The notes below the pieces were generated by a model. It was not told the origin of the DNA. It was given only the letters and a program-made list of their open reading frames with translations, and did not search any database. A stretch of 64,000 bases of DNA from Paraburkholderia azotifigens. GTDB taxonomy: Bacteria > Pseudomonadota > Gammaproteobacteria > Burkholderiales > Burkholderiaceae. The stretch spans positions 372,001 through 436,000 of the forward strand of contig NZ_VOQS01000005.1 in NCBI RefSeq assembly GCF_007995085.1, in the 5' to 3' direction. Shown piece after piece: positions 1 through 9,765 of the stretch (position 1 is its first letter; every line of letters begins with the position of its first letter). The translations under genes and the position numbers were made by a program.

Positions 1-627
1 GACGGCGGACAGTCATGGCACGAAGTGAAGGTGCCGCCACTCGCCGACGCCGGAAAACCTCACAAGACGTTTGATGCGGTCAACCTCGGGCCCGATGGCG
101 TGCTGCGCGTCGCTTATCATGTCGAGCAATTGGGTGACGTGAAGACATCGAGTCTGGTCTACCGGATGGGTTGGAATCAGTCTGACTTCGAGCAGGATGT
201 CGCGCTGCCAAACCAGACAGTAGTCGACCTTCAATCGTCCCCGGACGCGAGCGCGGGATATTCGTTGTATGCGCTATCGCGGCTTGGCGCACCGCGCAAT
301 CCAGATGATCCTAACGATAAAGGGCATCGGACTGGCGCACTGTCGGTATGGACTAGCGATCGGCGAACTCAAGTGCGACAGTTGCGCACGTTTGATGACC
401 ATTTGATGCTTGACGGTCTTAACGTAGGCAAACACGGAGTACTGCTGACCTACGCTACCGATGCGACGGGCAACGGCGCGCCGCAGGATCTCACGTTCAT
501 CAGCACGGATGCCGGATCATCATGGAAAGAGTTAAAGGACGGCGCCGCTCAAGGTGGATATTTCGATTCCGATACAAACACCCAGTACGCGTTGTTTGCC
601 TATACGCTGAAGAAGCGGAAATTCTAA
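1..627 (+). CDS. Asp-box (BNR repeat) protein, C-terminal part
   Basis: The reading frame is open from the first base of the window, so the N-terminus lies outside; about 208 residues remain. Two Asp-box signatures are visible: DGGQSWHE at the very start and STDAGSSWKEL near residue 170. Such boxes mark beta-propeller folds of the sialidase, photosystem-stability-factor and WD40-like glycosidase superfamilies. No catalytic residues of a true sialidase can be identified in this fragment. The function is unknown. There is no sign of an operon with the next gene, which starts 237 bp downstream; I see nothing recognisable in that gap. Confidence 0.6.
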   Translation, partial: DGGQSWHEVKVPPLADAGKPHKTFDAVNLGPDGVLRVAYHVEQLGDVKTSSLVYRMGWNQSDFEQDVALPNQTVVDLQSSPDASAGYSLYALSRLGAPRNPDDPNDKGHRTGALSVWTSDRRTQVRQLRTFDDHLMLDGLNVGKHGVLLTYATDATGNGAPQDLTFISTDAGSSWKELKDGAAQGGYFDSDTNTQYALFAYTLKKRKF

Positions 628-864
628 AACTTTGATCCGGTGCTTGAATCGTCGCGTACGCAATTGATCAGCAGCGCAGATTACGCCTAGACGGGTCCCC
701 ATATGGATGGCAGCGAAGCGATCGCGCTGGTGTCTCCCGTCGCGACGCTATCTGCGATTGGCCTTACCATGCAAATCGGCAAAACCACCCCCATCCCGAC
801 AAAGCCATAACCCGACTTCACGAATAATGACTCACACCGTCACTATTCACAGAGAGAGAAGTCG

Positions 865-1344
865 ATGTCGAGCAACACAGAAGTCCGTCTGCCGCTGCCG
901 CCGTTTACACGCGAAACCGCCATCCAGAAAGTGAGGCAAGCCGAAGACGGCTGGAATTCGCGTGACGCGGCCAAAGTCGCACTGGTGTATTCGCAAGACA
1001 CCTGGTGGCGCAACCGGGCGGAGTTCGTCCACAACCGCGACGAAGTGCGCACGTTCCTCGCGCGCAAATGGGACAAGGAACTGGAGTACCGTCTGATCAA
1101 GGAACTGTGGGCCTTCACGGATAACCGCATCGCGGTGCGCTTCGCCTATGAATGGCGAGACGATGCCGGCAACTGGTTCCGCTCGTATGGCAACGAGAAC
1201 TGGGAGTTCGGTCCCGATGGCCTGATGCACCATCGCCACGCAAGCATCAACGATCTGCCGATCAAGGAGAACGAGCGCAAGTTCTTCTGGCCGCTCGGCC
1301 GCCGACCCGACGATCATCCGGGCTTGAGCGAACTGGGCCTCTGA
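865..1344 (+). CDS. NTF2-like (SnoaL fold) protein, DUF1348 family
   Basis: The 159-residue protein has the hallmarks of the DUF1348 branch of the NTF2/SnoaL fold. It starts [23 protein letters not shown] and has a central W-rich region ([21 protein letters not shown]) followed by RFAYEWRD and ENWEF. Family members are small cytosolic proteins of unknown role, about 150 residues long, so the gene looks complete. A purine-rich stretch (agagagagaag) precedes the ATG. It stands alone between unrelated genes, so context gives no hint of function. Confidence 0.8.
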   Translation: MSSNTEVRLPLPPFTRETAIQKVRQAEDGWNSRDAAKVALVYSQDTWWRNRAEFVHNRDEVRTFLARKWDKELEYRLIKELWAFTDNRIAVRFAYEWRDDAGNWFRSYGNENWEFGPDGLMHHRHASINDLPIKENERKFFWPLGRRPDDHPGLSELGL

Positions 1345-1373
1345 TCCACTCAGCGAAGCTGAACGATCGCTAA

Positions 1374-1407
1374 CACATAGCTGACACGATTGTGTGTCCG
1401 CTATGTG
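1374..1407. promoter_or_regulatory. Imperfect dyad between DUF1348 gene and fatty-acid transporter gene
   Basis: CACATAGC-t-GACAC on the left pairs with GTGTC-c-GCTATGTG on the right: 13 of 14 arm bases are complementary, around a 6-base centre. No T-run follows, so it is less likely to be an intrinsic terminator. It lies 113 bp upstream of the transporter start and could be an operator. The function is inferred only. Confidence 0.35.
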
Positions 1408-1519
1408 CACGCGAACCCCTCTCCAGCGAACCCTTGTGCAGTTCACCGACTCATTGTGTATAGCTGTGGCAGAATCTCGCGCGCATCCAATGAACAGTTG
1501 AACAAACGCTGGAGACGTC

Positions 1520-2842
1520 GTGATTCAAGGTATTGCCCGCTTCTTTACGCAGGTGGTTCACCGCTTTCTGCCTGATCCCCTCATTTTTGCGCTGCTTCTG
1601 ACGGCGATCACGTTTGCGCTGTCGTTGGGCCTCACGCCCAGGACGCCCGACGAACTCGTGTTCATGTGGGGCAGCGGCTTCTGGAACCTGCTCGCATTCA
1701 CGATGCAGATGGCGCTGATCCTCGTGACAGGGCATGCACTGGCGACGTCCGGGCCCGTCAAGAATGCGCTGTCGGCTTTGGGCAGCATGGCGAAGACGCC
1801 CGCGCAGGGCACGATGCTCGTCGCGCTGGTGAGCGGCGTCGCGTGCGCGATCAACTGGGGCTTCGGTCTCGTGCTCGGCGCCATGTTCGCGCGCGAAGTG
1901 GCGAGACGTGTGCGCGGCGTCGATTACCGCCTGCTGGTGGCGGCCGCCTATATGGGCTTCCTCACATGGCATGGCGGTTTGTCGGGTTCGGTGCCGCTCG
2001 TCGCGGCGACCAGGGGCAATCCGATGGAGAAGGTGATCGGCCTGATCCCTGTCTCGCAGACGCTCTTCACCGGCTACAACCTGTTCATCACGGCCGCGCT
2101 GATCGTGATGCTGCCGCTGCTGGTGCGCGCGATGATGCCGCGCGCCGACGAAGTCGTGTCCGTCGATCCCGCGCTGTTCACCGACGAACCCGTGGCGGAG
2201 CGTAAGATCACGGCCGATTCGACGTGGGCCGAGCGCATCGAAGAGAGCCGGATTCTTTCCATTCTGGTTGCGCTGCTGATCGCCGCGTATCTCGTGATCC
2301 GCTTTACGAAGAAGGGCTTCAGCCTCGACATCGATACCGTCAACATCGTCTTTCTCGCGGCGGGCATTCTGCTGCACAAGACGCCAATGGCGTATGCGCG
2401 TGCCATCGGCACGGCGGCGCGCGGCACGGCGGGCATCATGATCCAGTTTCCGTTCTACGCGGGCATTCAGGCGACGATGGACCACTCGGGTCTCGCGGGC
2501 GTGATCACGAACTGGTTCATCGAAATCGCAAACGTCCATACATTCCCGCTGCTGACGTTCCTGAGTTCGGCCGTGATCAACTTTGCCGTGCCGAGCGGCG
2601 GCGGCCACTGGGTCGTGCAGGGACCGTTCGTGATGCCGGCCGCGAAAGCGATCGGCGCCGATCTCGGCAAGTCCGCCATGGCGATCGCTTATGGCGAAGC
2701 GTGGACCAACATGGCGCAGCCGTTCTGGGCGCTGCCTGCACTGGCGATTGCGGGCCTTGGCGTGCGCGACATCATGGGCTATTGCGTAACGGCATTACTG
2801 TTCTCGGGTCTGATCTTCGTCGCGGGGCTGTATCTCTTCTGA
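1520..2842 (+). CDS. atoE: Short-chain fatty acid transporter, AtoE family
   Basis: The 440-residue polytopic inner-membrane protein matches the AtoE family, which takes up short-chain fatty acids such as acetoacetate or butyrate. Motifs seen include FLPDPLIFALLLT at the N-terminus, WHGGLSGSVPLVAAT near residue 155 and NFAVPSGGGHWVVQGPFVMPAA near residue 350, the last being the most conserved family block. The GTG at 1520 is preceded by ggag seven bases upstream. Length is typical. There are no thiolase or CoA-transferase genes beside it, so the exact substrate cannot be read from context. Confidence 0.85.
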   Translation: MIQGIARFFTQVVHRFLPDPLIFALLLTAITFALSLGLTPRTPDELVFMWGSGFWNLLAFTMQMALILVTGHALATSGPVKNALSALGSMAKTPAQGTMLVALVSGVACAINWGFGLVLGAMFAREVARRVRGVDYRLLVAAAYMGFLTWHGGLSGSVPLVAATRGNPMEKVIGLIPVSQTLFTGYNLFITAALIVMLPLLVRAMMPRADEVVSVDPALFTDEPVAERKITADSTWAERIEESRILSILVALLIAAYLVIRFTKKGFSLDIDTVNIVFLAAGILLHKTPMAYARAIGTAARGTAGIMIQFPFYAGIQATMDHSGLAGVITNWFIEIANVHTFPLLTFLSSAVINFAVPSGGGHWVVQGPFVMPAAKAIGADLGKSAMAIAYGEAWTNMAQPFWALPALAIAGLGVRDIMGYCVTALLFSGLIFVAGLYLF

Positions 2843-2904
2843 CGCGCCACGCAAGCTGATTTTGCCCAGGTAGACTGTACGCACCTTCAACGGCGTACAT
2901 CACC

Positions 2905-3942
2905 ATGCAGACCATCTATAGCAGCGATCACCGCTTGCATCACGGCGTCGAACTCAAGGACGGCGCCGTTTCCGATTCCTTCGAAAAGCCCGCCCGTGCC
3001 GAGACCGTGCTGAAACAGGTTCAGGCGGCGGGCCTCGGCGATGTCGTCGCCCCGCACGCCTATGACCACGCGAGTTATGTGGGCGCGCATAGCGAACGCT
3101 ACGTCGGTTTTCTCGCATCCGCGTGGGACGAGTGGTCGGCTACGGGCCGCAGCTGCCAGGCGTTGCCGCTCGTGTGGCCCGTTCGAGGCTTGCCGTCGAC
3201 GGCGATGCCGCAATTCATCGACGGCAAGCTGGGCTTCTTTTCGATGGACGCCGGTTCGCCCATCAATGCCGGGACGTGGAAGGCAGTCAGCGCGAGCGCG
3301 AATTCGGCCCTGACGGGAATCGATCTGCTCTCGCGTGGAGAGAAGGCCGCCTTTGCATTGTGCCGGCCGCCAGGACACCATGCGGGTCGCGAGTACATGG
3401 GCGGCTATTGCTATCTGAACAATGCGGCGATCGCCGCGCAGCGTTGCATCGAGCAGGGCGCGAAACGCGTCGCCGTGCTCGACGTCGACTTCCATCACGG
3501 CAACGGTACGCAGGATATTTTCTACGACCGCAACGACGTGCTGTTCGTCTCGATACACGGCGAACCGTCCGTGTCCTTTCCTTACTTTTCGGGTTTTTCC
3601 GATGAGCGTGGCATCGGCGAAGGCGAAGGTTTCAATCTGAACATGCCGTTGCCAAAGGGCACGGACATGGACGGGTACGAACCCGTGCTGCAGCATGCGT
3701 GTTCGGCAATCGGGCGCCATGCGCCGGATGCGCTGGTGGTCTCGTTAGGCGTCGATACGTTCGAGGGCGACCCCATCAGTCATTTCCGCTTGCGCACTCC
3801 CGACTATCTGCGGGTGGGCGAACTGCTGGCGAGCCTGAAGGTGCCGACGCTCTTCGTGATGGAAGGCGGATATATGGTCGACGAGATCGGCGTCAACGCG
3901 GTCAATGTGCTGCTGGGTTTCGAAGGCCGGATTCAAGCGTAG
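2905..3942 (+). CDS. Histone deacetylase family protein, acetylpolyamine amidohydrolase-like
   Basis: The 345-residue protein belongs to the class II-like arginase/deacetylase fold that removes acetyl groups from polyamines or other small amines. Visible motifs are RPPGHHAG with the tandem catalytic histidines, YCYLNNAAIAA, LDVDFHHGNGTQDIFY (Zn ligands D and H) and SLGVDTFEGDP (third Zn ligand D). MEGGYM near the C-terminus carries the position normally held by the substrate-side loop. Length matches polyamine deacetylases (about 340 residues) better than true histone deacetylases. The substrate is not determinable from sequence alone. Confidence 0.85.
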   Translation: MQTIYSSDHRLHHGVELKDGAVSDSFEKPARAETVLKQVQAAGLGDVVAPHAYDHASYVGAHSERYVGFLASAWDEWSATGRSCQALPLVWPVRGLPSTAMPQFIDGKLGFFSMDAGSPINAGTWKAVSASANSALTGIDLLSRGEKAAFALCRPPGHHAGREYMGGYCYLNNAAIAAQRCIEQGAKRVAVLDVDFHHGNGTQDIFYDRNDVLFVSIHGEPSVSFPYFSGFSDERGIGEGEGFNLNMPLPKGTDMDGYEPVLQHACSAIGRHAPDALVVSLGVDTFEGDPISHFRLRTPDYLRVGELLASLKVPTLFVMEGGYMVDEIGVNAVNVLLGFEGRIQA

Positions 3943-4107
3943 TTCAGGCACATTTCGCAGCGTCCCGCGAAACTGGCAGCTTCGTCATACTAATGCCAGC
4001 GTTGCGCCACCGACGAGGCGTAGAGTGAAAGCGACGTTGCAGGTGTCGCGAGCCGCCTGCAAGGTTCTCATTCGCTACACAGTCTCTCGCGATCAAGGAG
4101 CCTCGAA

Positions 4108-4392
4108 ATGAAGCAACTTCTTCTCAGCCTCGTGGTAACGGCAGGTGTGGCAGCCATGTCGAGTGCCTATGCACAGGACACGCCCACAGACAGCCACCCA
4201 ATGGATCAGACTCAGGCGCAATCGGCCAGTCCGGCAACGGATACGGGCCAGGGCGGCGTCAATTGGGGCAGCGCGGCGCAAGGTGCGCGCAACACACAGG
4301 AGACGCGGCAGGACGTGCGCCAGCAGTTGATCCAGTCGGAACGCGACGGGCAACTCGAGCAACTCAATCGCACCACCTACAAGGGCAATTGA
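4108..4392 (+). CDS. Small secreted protein of unknown function
   Basis: This is a 94-residue protein with a clear signal peptide (MKQLLLSLVVTAGVAAMSSAYA, cleavage after AYA). The mature part is polar, Q/T/S-rich and without cysteines (QTQAQSASPATDTGQGG), ending in a charged helix-like segment rich in R, Q and E. An aaggag Shine-Dalgarno sits eight bases before the ATG. No family is recognised. It is probably periplasmic. Confidence 0.7.
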   Translation: MKQLLLSLVVTAGVAAMSSAYAQDTPTDSHPMDQTQAQSASPATDTGQGGVNWGSAAQGARNTQETRQDVRQQLIQSERDGQLEQLNRTTYKGN

Positions 4393-4404
4393 TCCCTTTG
4401 ACCA

Positions 4405-5013
4405 TCAAGGCTTCGGAATGCGGATGCGGCTGATCATCAGCGATCCGGAAAGACCATATACCAGCGTCAATGGATGCAGTACATAACCTGCAATGCGCCA
4501 TTCGCCGAACCATAATTGCGGACCGAGAGCCCCTTGCCATGCGGCGATGGCGAGCAGCAGGACAATCGCGAACGATGTCGGGATAGGCGTACCTTCGAAG
4601 TGGGTCACTTTCCCCGTACCGCCCGACATCGTCTCCGTCGTCACGTTGTAGCGCGCGAGCCGCGATACGCCGCACGCCACGAAATACGCGAGCAGAACGC
4701 GGTCATAGAGTCCGCGCATTCCACAACCGTAGCCGATGATGGCGGGCGCCACGCCGAACGAAATCACATCGGCTAGCGAATCCAGTTCCTTTCCCAGCAG
4801 CGAAGCCTTCTGGCGCCAGCGCGCGATGCGCCCGTCCAGCACGTCGAACACGAGTGCGGCGAACACGAGTGCACTGGCGAAGTACACGTGCATCACTTGC
4901 GCGCTGTCGAGGTAACTCATCATCGAAAACAGCGCGCCTGTGCCGCAAATGGCATTGCCGAGCGTGAACCAGTCGGCGAGATGAAACTCGCGGATCATCG
5001 AAAAGCGCTTCAT
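4405..5013 (-). CDS. pssA: CDP-alcohol phosphatidyltransferase, probable phosphatidylserine synthase
   Basis: The inner-membrane enzyme carries the CDP-alcohol phosphotransferase signature DGRIARWRQKASLLGKELD, which fits DG-x2-AR-x8-G-x3-D-x3-D, around residue 65. Several hydrophobic segments follow. The opening (HLADWFTLGNAICG) resembles PssA type II, which transfers phosphatidyl from CDP-diacylglycerol to serine. The ATG at 5013 is preferred over an upstream TTG (5034) because aaagg lies five bases before it. At about 202 residues it is shorter than many PssA proteins, so another alcohol acceptor is possible. It converges with the small secreted gene. Confidence 0.75.
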   Translation of the reverse strand: MKRFSMIREFHLADWFTLGNAICGTGALFSMMSYLDSAQVMHVYFASALVFAALVFDVLDGRIARWRQKASLLGKELDSLADVISFGVAPAIIGYGCGMRGLYDRVLLAYFVACGVSRLARYNVTTETMSGGTGKVTHFEGTPIPTSFAIVLLLAIAAWQGALGPQLWFGEWRIAGYVLHPLTLVYGLSGSLMISRIRIPKP

Positions 5014-5291
5014 GTTGGCCTTTTTGTTCAGCAATAAGACACGACTATAAACCTTACGGCGACCTACCAGGCCTGCAAGACGCGTGCCTCGGCCATTGCC
5101 CGACGGCTCGGGCGTCCGCGCATGAAATGGTCGTCCCGCGCCGAATATGGCAAAACTGCCATTTTCGCGTCATCGGTTTGTTGGGGCTATCGAATTAGCA
5201 TTAACACCAGGTTGCCGCGGACGCGCAGCGAGACACTGACGCCGCCGCCTCATGTCACGCTTGCGCGCTTCTTTCGGATATCAACACCTGT

Positions 5292-8200
5292 ATGTGGATC
5301 GTCAATCTCGCATTGAAGCGGCCGTACACGTTCATCGTGATGGCCATACTGATCGTGCTGGCGACGCCATTCGTGCTGTTCACCACGCCCGTCGACGTGC
5401 TGCCGGAAATCAACATTCCCGTCGTCAGCATCATCTGGAATTACACAGGTCTGTCGGCCCAGGACATGGCGAACCGCATCACGTCCGTCAACGAGCGCAG
5501 CCTGACGACGACGGTCAACGACATCGAACACATCGAGTCCCAATCGCTCGCGGGCATCGCGATCATCAAGCTCTTCCTGCAGCCGAATGCGAACATCCAG
5601 ACGGCCATCGCGCAAACGGTCGCCGTCGAACAGGCGCAATTGAAGCAGATGCCGCCCGGCGCGACGCCGCCGCTCGTCATCAGCTATTCGGCGTCGAGCA
5701 TTCCCGTCATTCAACTCGGCCTGTCGAGTCCACGTCTGTCCGAGCAGGAGCTGAACGACACGGCGCTCAATTTTCTGCGCCCGCAACTCGTGACCATTCC
5801 GGGTGCAGCCGTGCCCTATCCATACGGCGGCAAGAGCCGCCTGATTTCCGTCGATCTCGACACGCGCGCGCTGCTGGCAAAGGGGCTCACGCCGCTCGAC
5901 GTCGTCAATGCCGTCAACGCGCAAAACCTGATCCTGCCGACGGGCACCGCGAAAATCGGCCCCAAGGAGTACACGGTCAACATGAACGGCTCGCCGACGA
6001 CCGTTGCGGGCCTCAACGACATCCCGGTGCGCACGGTGAATGGCGCGACGACGTATCTGCGCGAAGTGGCGCATGTGCGCGACGGCTTCTCTCCGCAGAC
6101 GAACATCGTGCGCGAGAACGGCCGGCGCGGCGTGCTGATCTCGATTCTGAAGACGGGCAGTGCGTCGACCCTGTCGATCGTCAATACGCTGCGCGATCTG
6201 TTGCCGAACGCGCAGGCCGCGCTGCCGTCCGACATCAAGGTCACGGCGCTGTTCGATCAATCCGTGTTCGTGAAGGCCGCGATTCGCGGCGTAGTACGCG
6301 AGGCCGTGATCGCCGCTGCGCTGACGGCGGCGATGATCCTGCTGTTTCTCGGCAACTGGCGCAGCACCTGCATCATCGCGATCTCGATTCCGCTTTCCAT
6401 CCTGACTTCGCTGATCGCGCTGCACGCGCTCGGGCAGACGATCAACATCATGACACTGGGCGGCCTCGCGCTCGCGGTCGGCATTCTCGTCGACGATGCG
6501 ACCGTGACGATCGAGAACATCGAACGGCATCTGCATTTAGGCACGAATCTGCACGATGCGATTCTCGATGGCGCTGGCGAAATCGCGATTCCCGCGCTCG
6601 TCTCGACGCTGTGCATCTGCATCGTGTTCGTGCCGATGTTCTTCCTGACGGGCGTCGCGCGCTATCTGTTCGTGCCGCTCGCGGAAGCCGTGGTGTTCGC
6701 GATGCTCGCATCGTACGTGCTGTCGAGAACCCTCGTGCCGACGCTCGCGATGCTGCTGATGGGCCATGCGCACAAGCACGACCCGAAAGCACGGCCGAAT
6801 CTTTTCGTGCGTCTGCATCGCCGTTTCGATCGCAGCTTCGAGACGATGCGCGCCGCGTACATCATGGTGCTCAGCAGTCTGCTGGTGCGGCGCCGACTGT
6901 TCGGCTCGCTGTTTCTCGGCTTTTGCATGGTCTCTCTGGCGCTCGTATTCGTGTTGGGCGAGGACTTCTTTCCGCGCGTCGACGCAGGCCAGATACGCCT
7001 GCACATGCGCGCGCCGACGGGCACGCGTATCGAAGAAACGGCACGGCTCGCCGATCAGGTCGAGAAGGTGGTGCGCGAAGTGATTCCGCCCAATGAGCTG
7101 AGCACGGTGCTCGACAATCTCGGCTTGCCGTATAGCGGCATCAATCTGTCGTACAGCAATGCGGGCACGATCGGCACGCTCGATGGCGAGATCCAGGTTG
7201 CACTGAACGAAGACCACAAGCCGAGCCTCGACTATATCGACCGCTTGCGCGCGCTGTTGCCGCAGCGCTTTCCGGGCACCGAGTTCTTCTTTCAACCCGC
7301 CGATATCGTCACGCAGATCCTCAACTTCGGCTTGCCCGCTGCCGTCGATGTGCAGATCGTCGGTTCGAATCAGGAAGGCAATCTTGAGATCGCGAGAAAG
7401 CTGCTCAAATAGATCCGCACGATTCCCGGCGCCGTCGATTCTCACATCCAGCAGAAGCTCGACGAGCCTGTGATCAATCTGCAGATGGACCGTACGCGTT
7501 TGCAGCAGTTGAATCTGAACGCGAACAACGTCGCGCAGAACGTGCTGATTTCGCTGTCGGGCAGCTCGCAGACGTCGCCTGGATTCTGGTTCAATCCGCG
7601 CAACGGCGTCGAGTACAACCTCGCCGTGCAGACGCCGCAGTACCAGATTTCGTCGGTGGATCAGCTGTTGCGCACGCCCGTATCGGCGTCGTCGACGGGA
7701 CCGATACAACTGCTCGGCAATCTCGTGCAGGTGTCGCCGCAGAACCAGTTCGCGATGGTCACGCATTACAACATTCGCCCTGTGATCGATGTGTTCGTCA
7801 GTGTCGAAGGACGCGACCTCGGCAGCGTCGACAGGCAGATCGAAAAGCTCGTCGGGCAGGCGCGCGCGAGTCTGCCGCGCGGCAGCCAGATCGCGATTCG
7901 CGGCCAGGTGCAGACGATGCGCACGTCGTACTTCGGACTCGGCATCGGCGTCGCGATGGCGATCGTGCTCGTGTATCTGCTGATCGTCGTGAACTTCCAG
8001 TCGTGGATCGATCCCCTCATCATCGTGAGCGCGTTGCCCGCGGCATTGGCGGGCATCGTGTGGATGCTGTTTTTGACGGGCACGCATCTGAGCGTGCCAG
8101 CGTTGACGGGCGCCATCATGACAATGGGCGTCGCGACGGCGAACAGCATTCTGATGGTGTCGTTCGCGCGTCAGCGTCTGACGGCGGGCGCGCCGCCGCT

Positions 8201-8534
8201 CACAGCCGCGCTCGAAGCCGGCGCAAGCCGGATCCGGCCGGTGCTGATGACCGCGTTCGCGATGATCATCGGCATGATCCCCATGGCGCTCGGTCTCGGC
8301 GAAGGCGCGGAACAGAATGCGCCGCTCGGCCGCGCGGTGATCGGCGGCCTGCTGTTCGCGACGGTGTCGACACTCTTCTTCGTGCCGCTCGTGTTCGCGG
8401 GCATTCATAGCCGGCTCGCGCATCGCAAGTCTGCACGCGAGCGCGACGATTCGCAGCGCGGCACGCATCACTCACAGAACGGCCGTGACGATGCACACGG
8501 ACACAGCCCGAACACGGACGATCGAGATGACTGA
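5292..8534 (+). pseudogene. RND efflux permease interrupted by an in-frame amber codon
   Basis: This is a full-length RND (AcrB-like) inner-membrane pump reading frame of 1,080 codons. TAG at 7410-7412 breaks it after codon 706 (..ARKLLK*IRTIPGAVD..), and the same frame then continues to 8534 without loss of homology. The first part contains TM1 (YTFIVMAILIVLATPFVLF), the porter domain and the TM4 proton-relay motif GILVDDATVTIENIER. The second part contains the rest of the porter domain and TM7-TM12 (IGMIPMALGLGEGAEQNAPLGRAVIGG). A CAG or AAG to TAG change would explain it. As it stands the pump is probably non-functional unless amber codons are suppressed or the base is a sequencing error. 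It is first in an operon with adaptor and outer-membrane genes. Confidence 0.85.
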
Positions 8535-9765
8535 AAAGACTCACTCTTCGCTAGCGATTCCCGCGCGGGAAACCCAGGATGGGCACGCGTTGCCGCCGCG
8601 CCATCGCGAGTGGCGCCGCGCGAAGATCGCGATCGTGATTGTGTTGCTGCTGCTCGCGGCAGGCGCGTTGCGCACGGTGGTCGCGAACATCATGCAAGGC
8701 CGCTCGATCTCGCAGATGACGCAGCAAAACGCGAAGCAATACGTCGATGTCGTGACGCCCGCGCAGGCCGATGGCACCAGCGGCGTAACCGTATTGCCCG
8801 GCACGTTGCGCGGCTATGTCGAGTCGCCGATCTACGCGCGTGCCACCGGTTATCTGCTGCACTGGTATGCGGACATCGGCGCGCGCGTGAAGGAAGGGCA
8901 ATTGCTCGCGGAACTCGATACGCCTGAAATCGATCAGGAACTCGCGCAGGCCGTTGCGCAGCGCGACCAGATCCAGTCGAGCCTCGGGCTTGCGAAAAGC
9001 TCGTTCGAGCGCTGGCAGCAATTGCGTCAGCGCGATGCCGTCTCGCAGCAGGAACTCGACGAACGGCAAAGCACGTATTCGCAGGACGTCGCCAATCTCG
9101 CCGCCGCCGAAGCCAACGTGAAGCGGCTGCGTCAACTGGAAAGCTTCAAGCGCATCGTCGCGCCATTTGCGGGCGTGGTGACGCAGCGCAATGTGGACGT
9201 GGGCGATCTGATCGATGCAGGCAGCGGCACGAGCCGCGCGCTGTTTGCACTCGCGCAGTCGGATCCGCTGCGCGTCTACGTGCAATTGCCGCAGGCCTAC
9301 GCGCAGAACATCAAGGTCGGCGAAGACGTGGTCGTCACGCAGGCTGAGTTGCCGGGGCAGCAGTTCAACGGGCGCATCACGAATATTTCCGGCGCGATCG
9401 ACGTGCCCACGCGTTCGTTGCAGGTCGAAGTGACGCTGCACAACCCGGACGGCAAGCTGCGGCCGGGCGCTTACGTGCAGGTTGCATTGCCCTCGGGCGC
9501 GCGCGCGCAACTGTCGGTGCCCGGCAACGCGCTGCTGTTCCGCGCGGAAGGGCCGCGGCTTGCTGTCGTCGATAACGACGGTATCGTGCATCTGCGCAAG
9601 GTGGCGATTGCGCAAGATCTCGGGCAGACGCTCGAAATCGAAAGCGGCATCGAGCCCGGCGACCGCGTGATCATCAATCCGAGCGATTCGATCGAAGACG
9701 GCGATCACGTCGAAGTGACGCATCCTCAGGCTCCGTCCCAGCCGAAAGGCAAGGCGTCGTCGTGA
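8527..9765 (+). CDS. RND efflux periplasmic adaptor (membrane fusion protein)
   Basis: This HlyD/MFP-family adaptor links the RND pump to the outer-membrane channel. The start ATG at 8527 overlaps the pump stop by eight bases; an upstream GTG (8485) is possible. The order is cytoplasmic tail, one TM anchor (IAIVIVLLLLAAGALRTVV), barrel/lipoyl half (YARATGYLLHWYADIGARVKEGQLLAELDTPEIDQEL), alpha-hairpin with Q-rich coiled coil, second lipoyl half (IVAPFAGVVTQRNVDVGDLI) and a beta-barrel and membrane-proximal domain. Length is normal (about 412 residues). It is translationally coupled to both neighbours. Confidence 0.9.
   Translation: MTEKTHSSLAIPARETQDGHALPPRHREWRRAKIAIVIVLLLLAAGALRTVVANIMQGRSISQMTQQNAKQYVDVVTPAQADGTSGVTVLPGTLRGYVESPIYARATGYLLHWYADIGARVKEGQLLAELDTPEIDQELAQAVAQRDQIQSSLGLAKSSFERWQQLRQRDAVSQQELDERQSTYSQDVANLAAAEANVKRLRQLESFKRIVAPFAGVVTQRNVDVGDLIDAGSGTSRALFALAQSDPLRVYVQLPQAYAQNIKVGEDVVVTQAELPGQQFNGRITNISGAIDVPTRSLQVEVTLHNPDGKLRPGAYVQVALPSGARAQLSVPGNALLFRAEGPRLAVVDNDGIVHLRKVAIAQDLGQTLEIESGIEPGDRVIINPSDSIEDGDHVEVTHPQAPSQPKGKASS

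Noticed and set aside
1451..2608. Long minus-strand reading frame across the fatty acid transporter gene
   Set aside because: It is very rich in Arg, His, Asp and Gln, as antisense frames of GC-rich genes are, and shows no recognisable domain. The plus-strand transporter is clear.
5250..8471. Several long frames (over 400 codons) across the RND pump gene on both strands
   Set aside because: All have shadow-frame composition without motifs, whereas the frame 5292-8534 has full RND homology.
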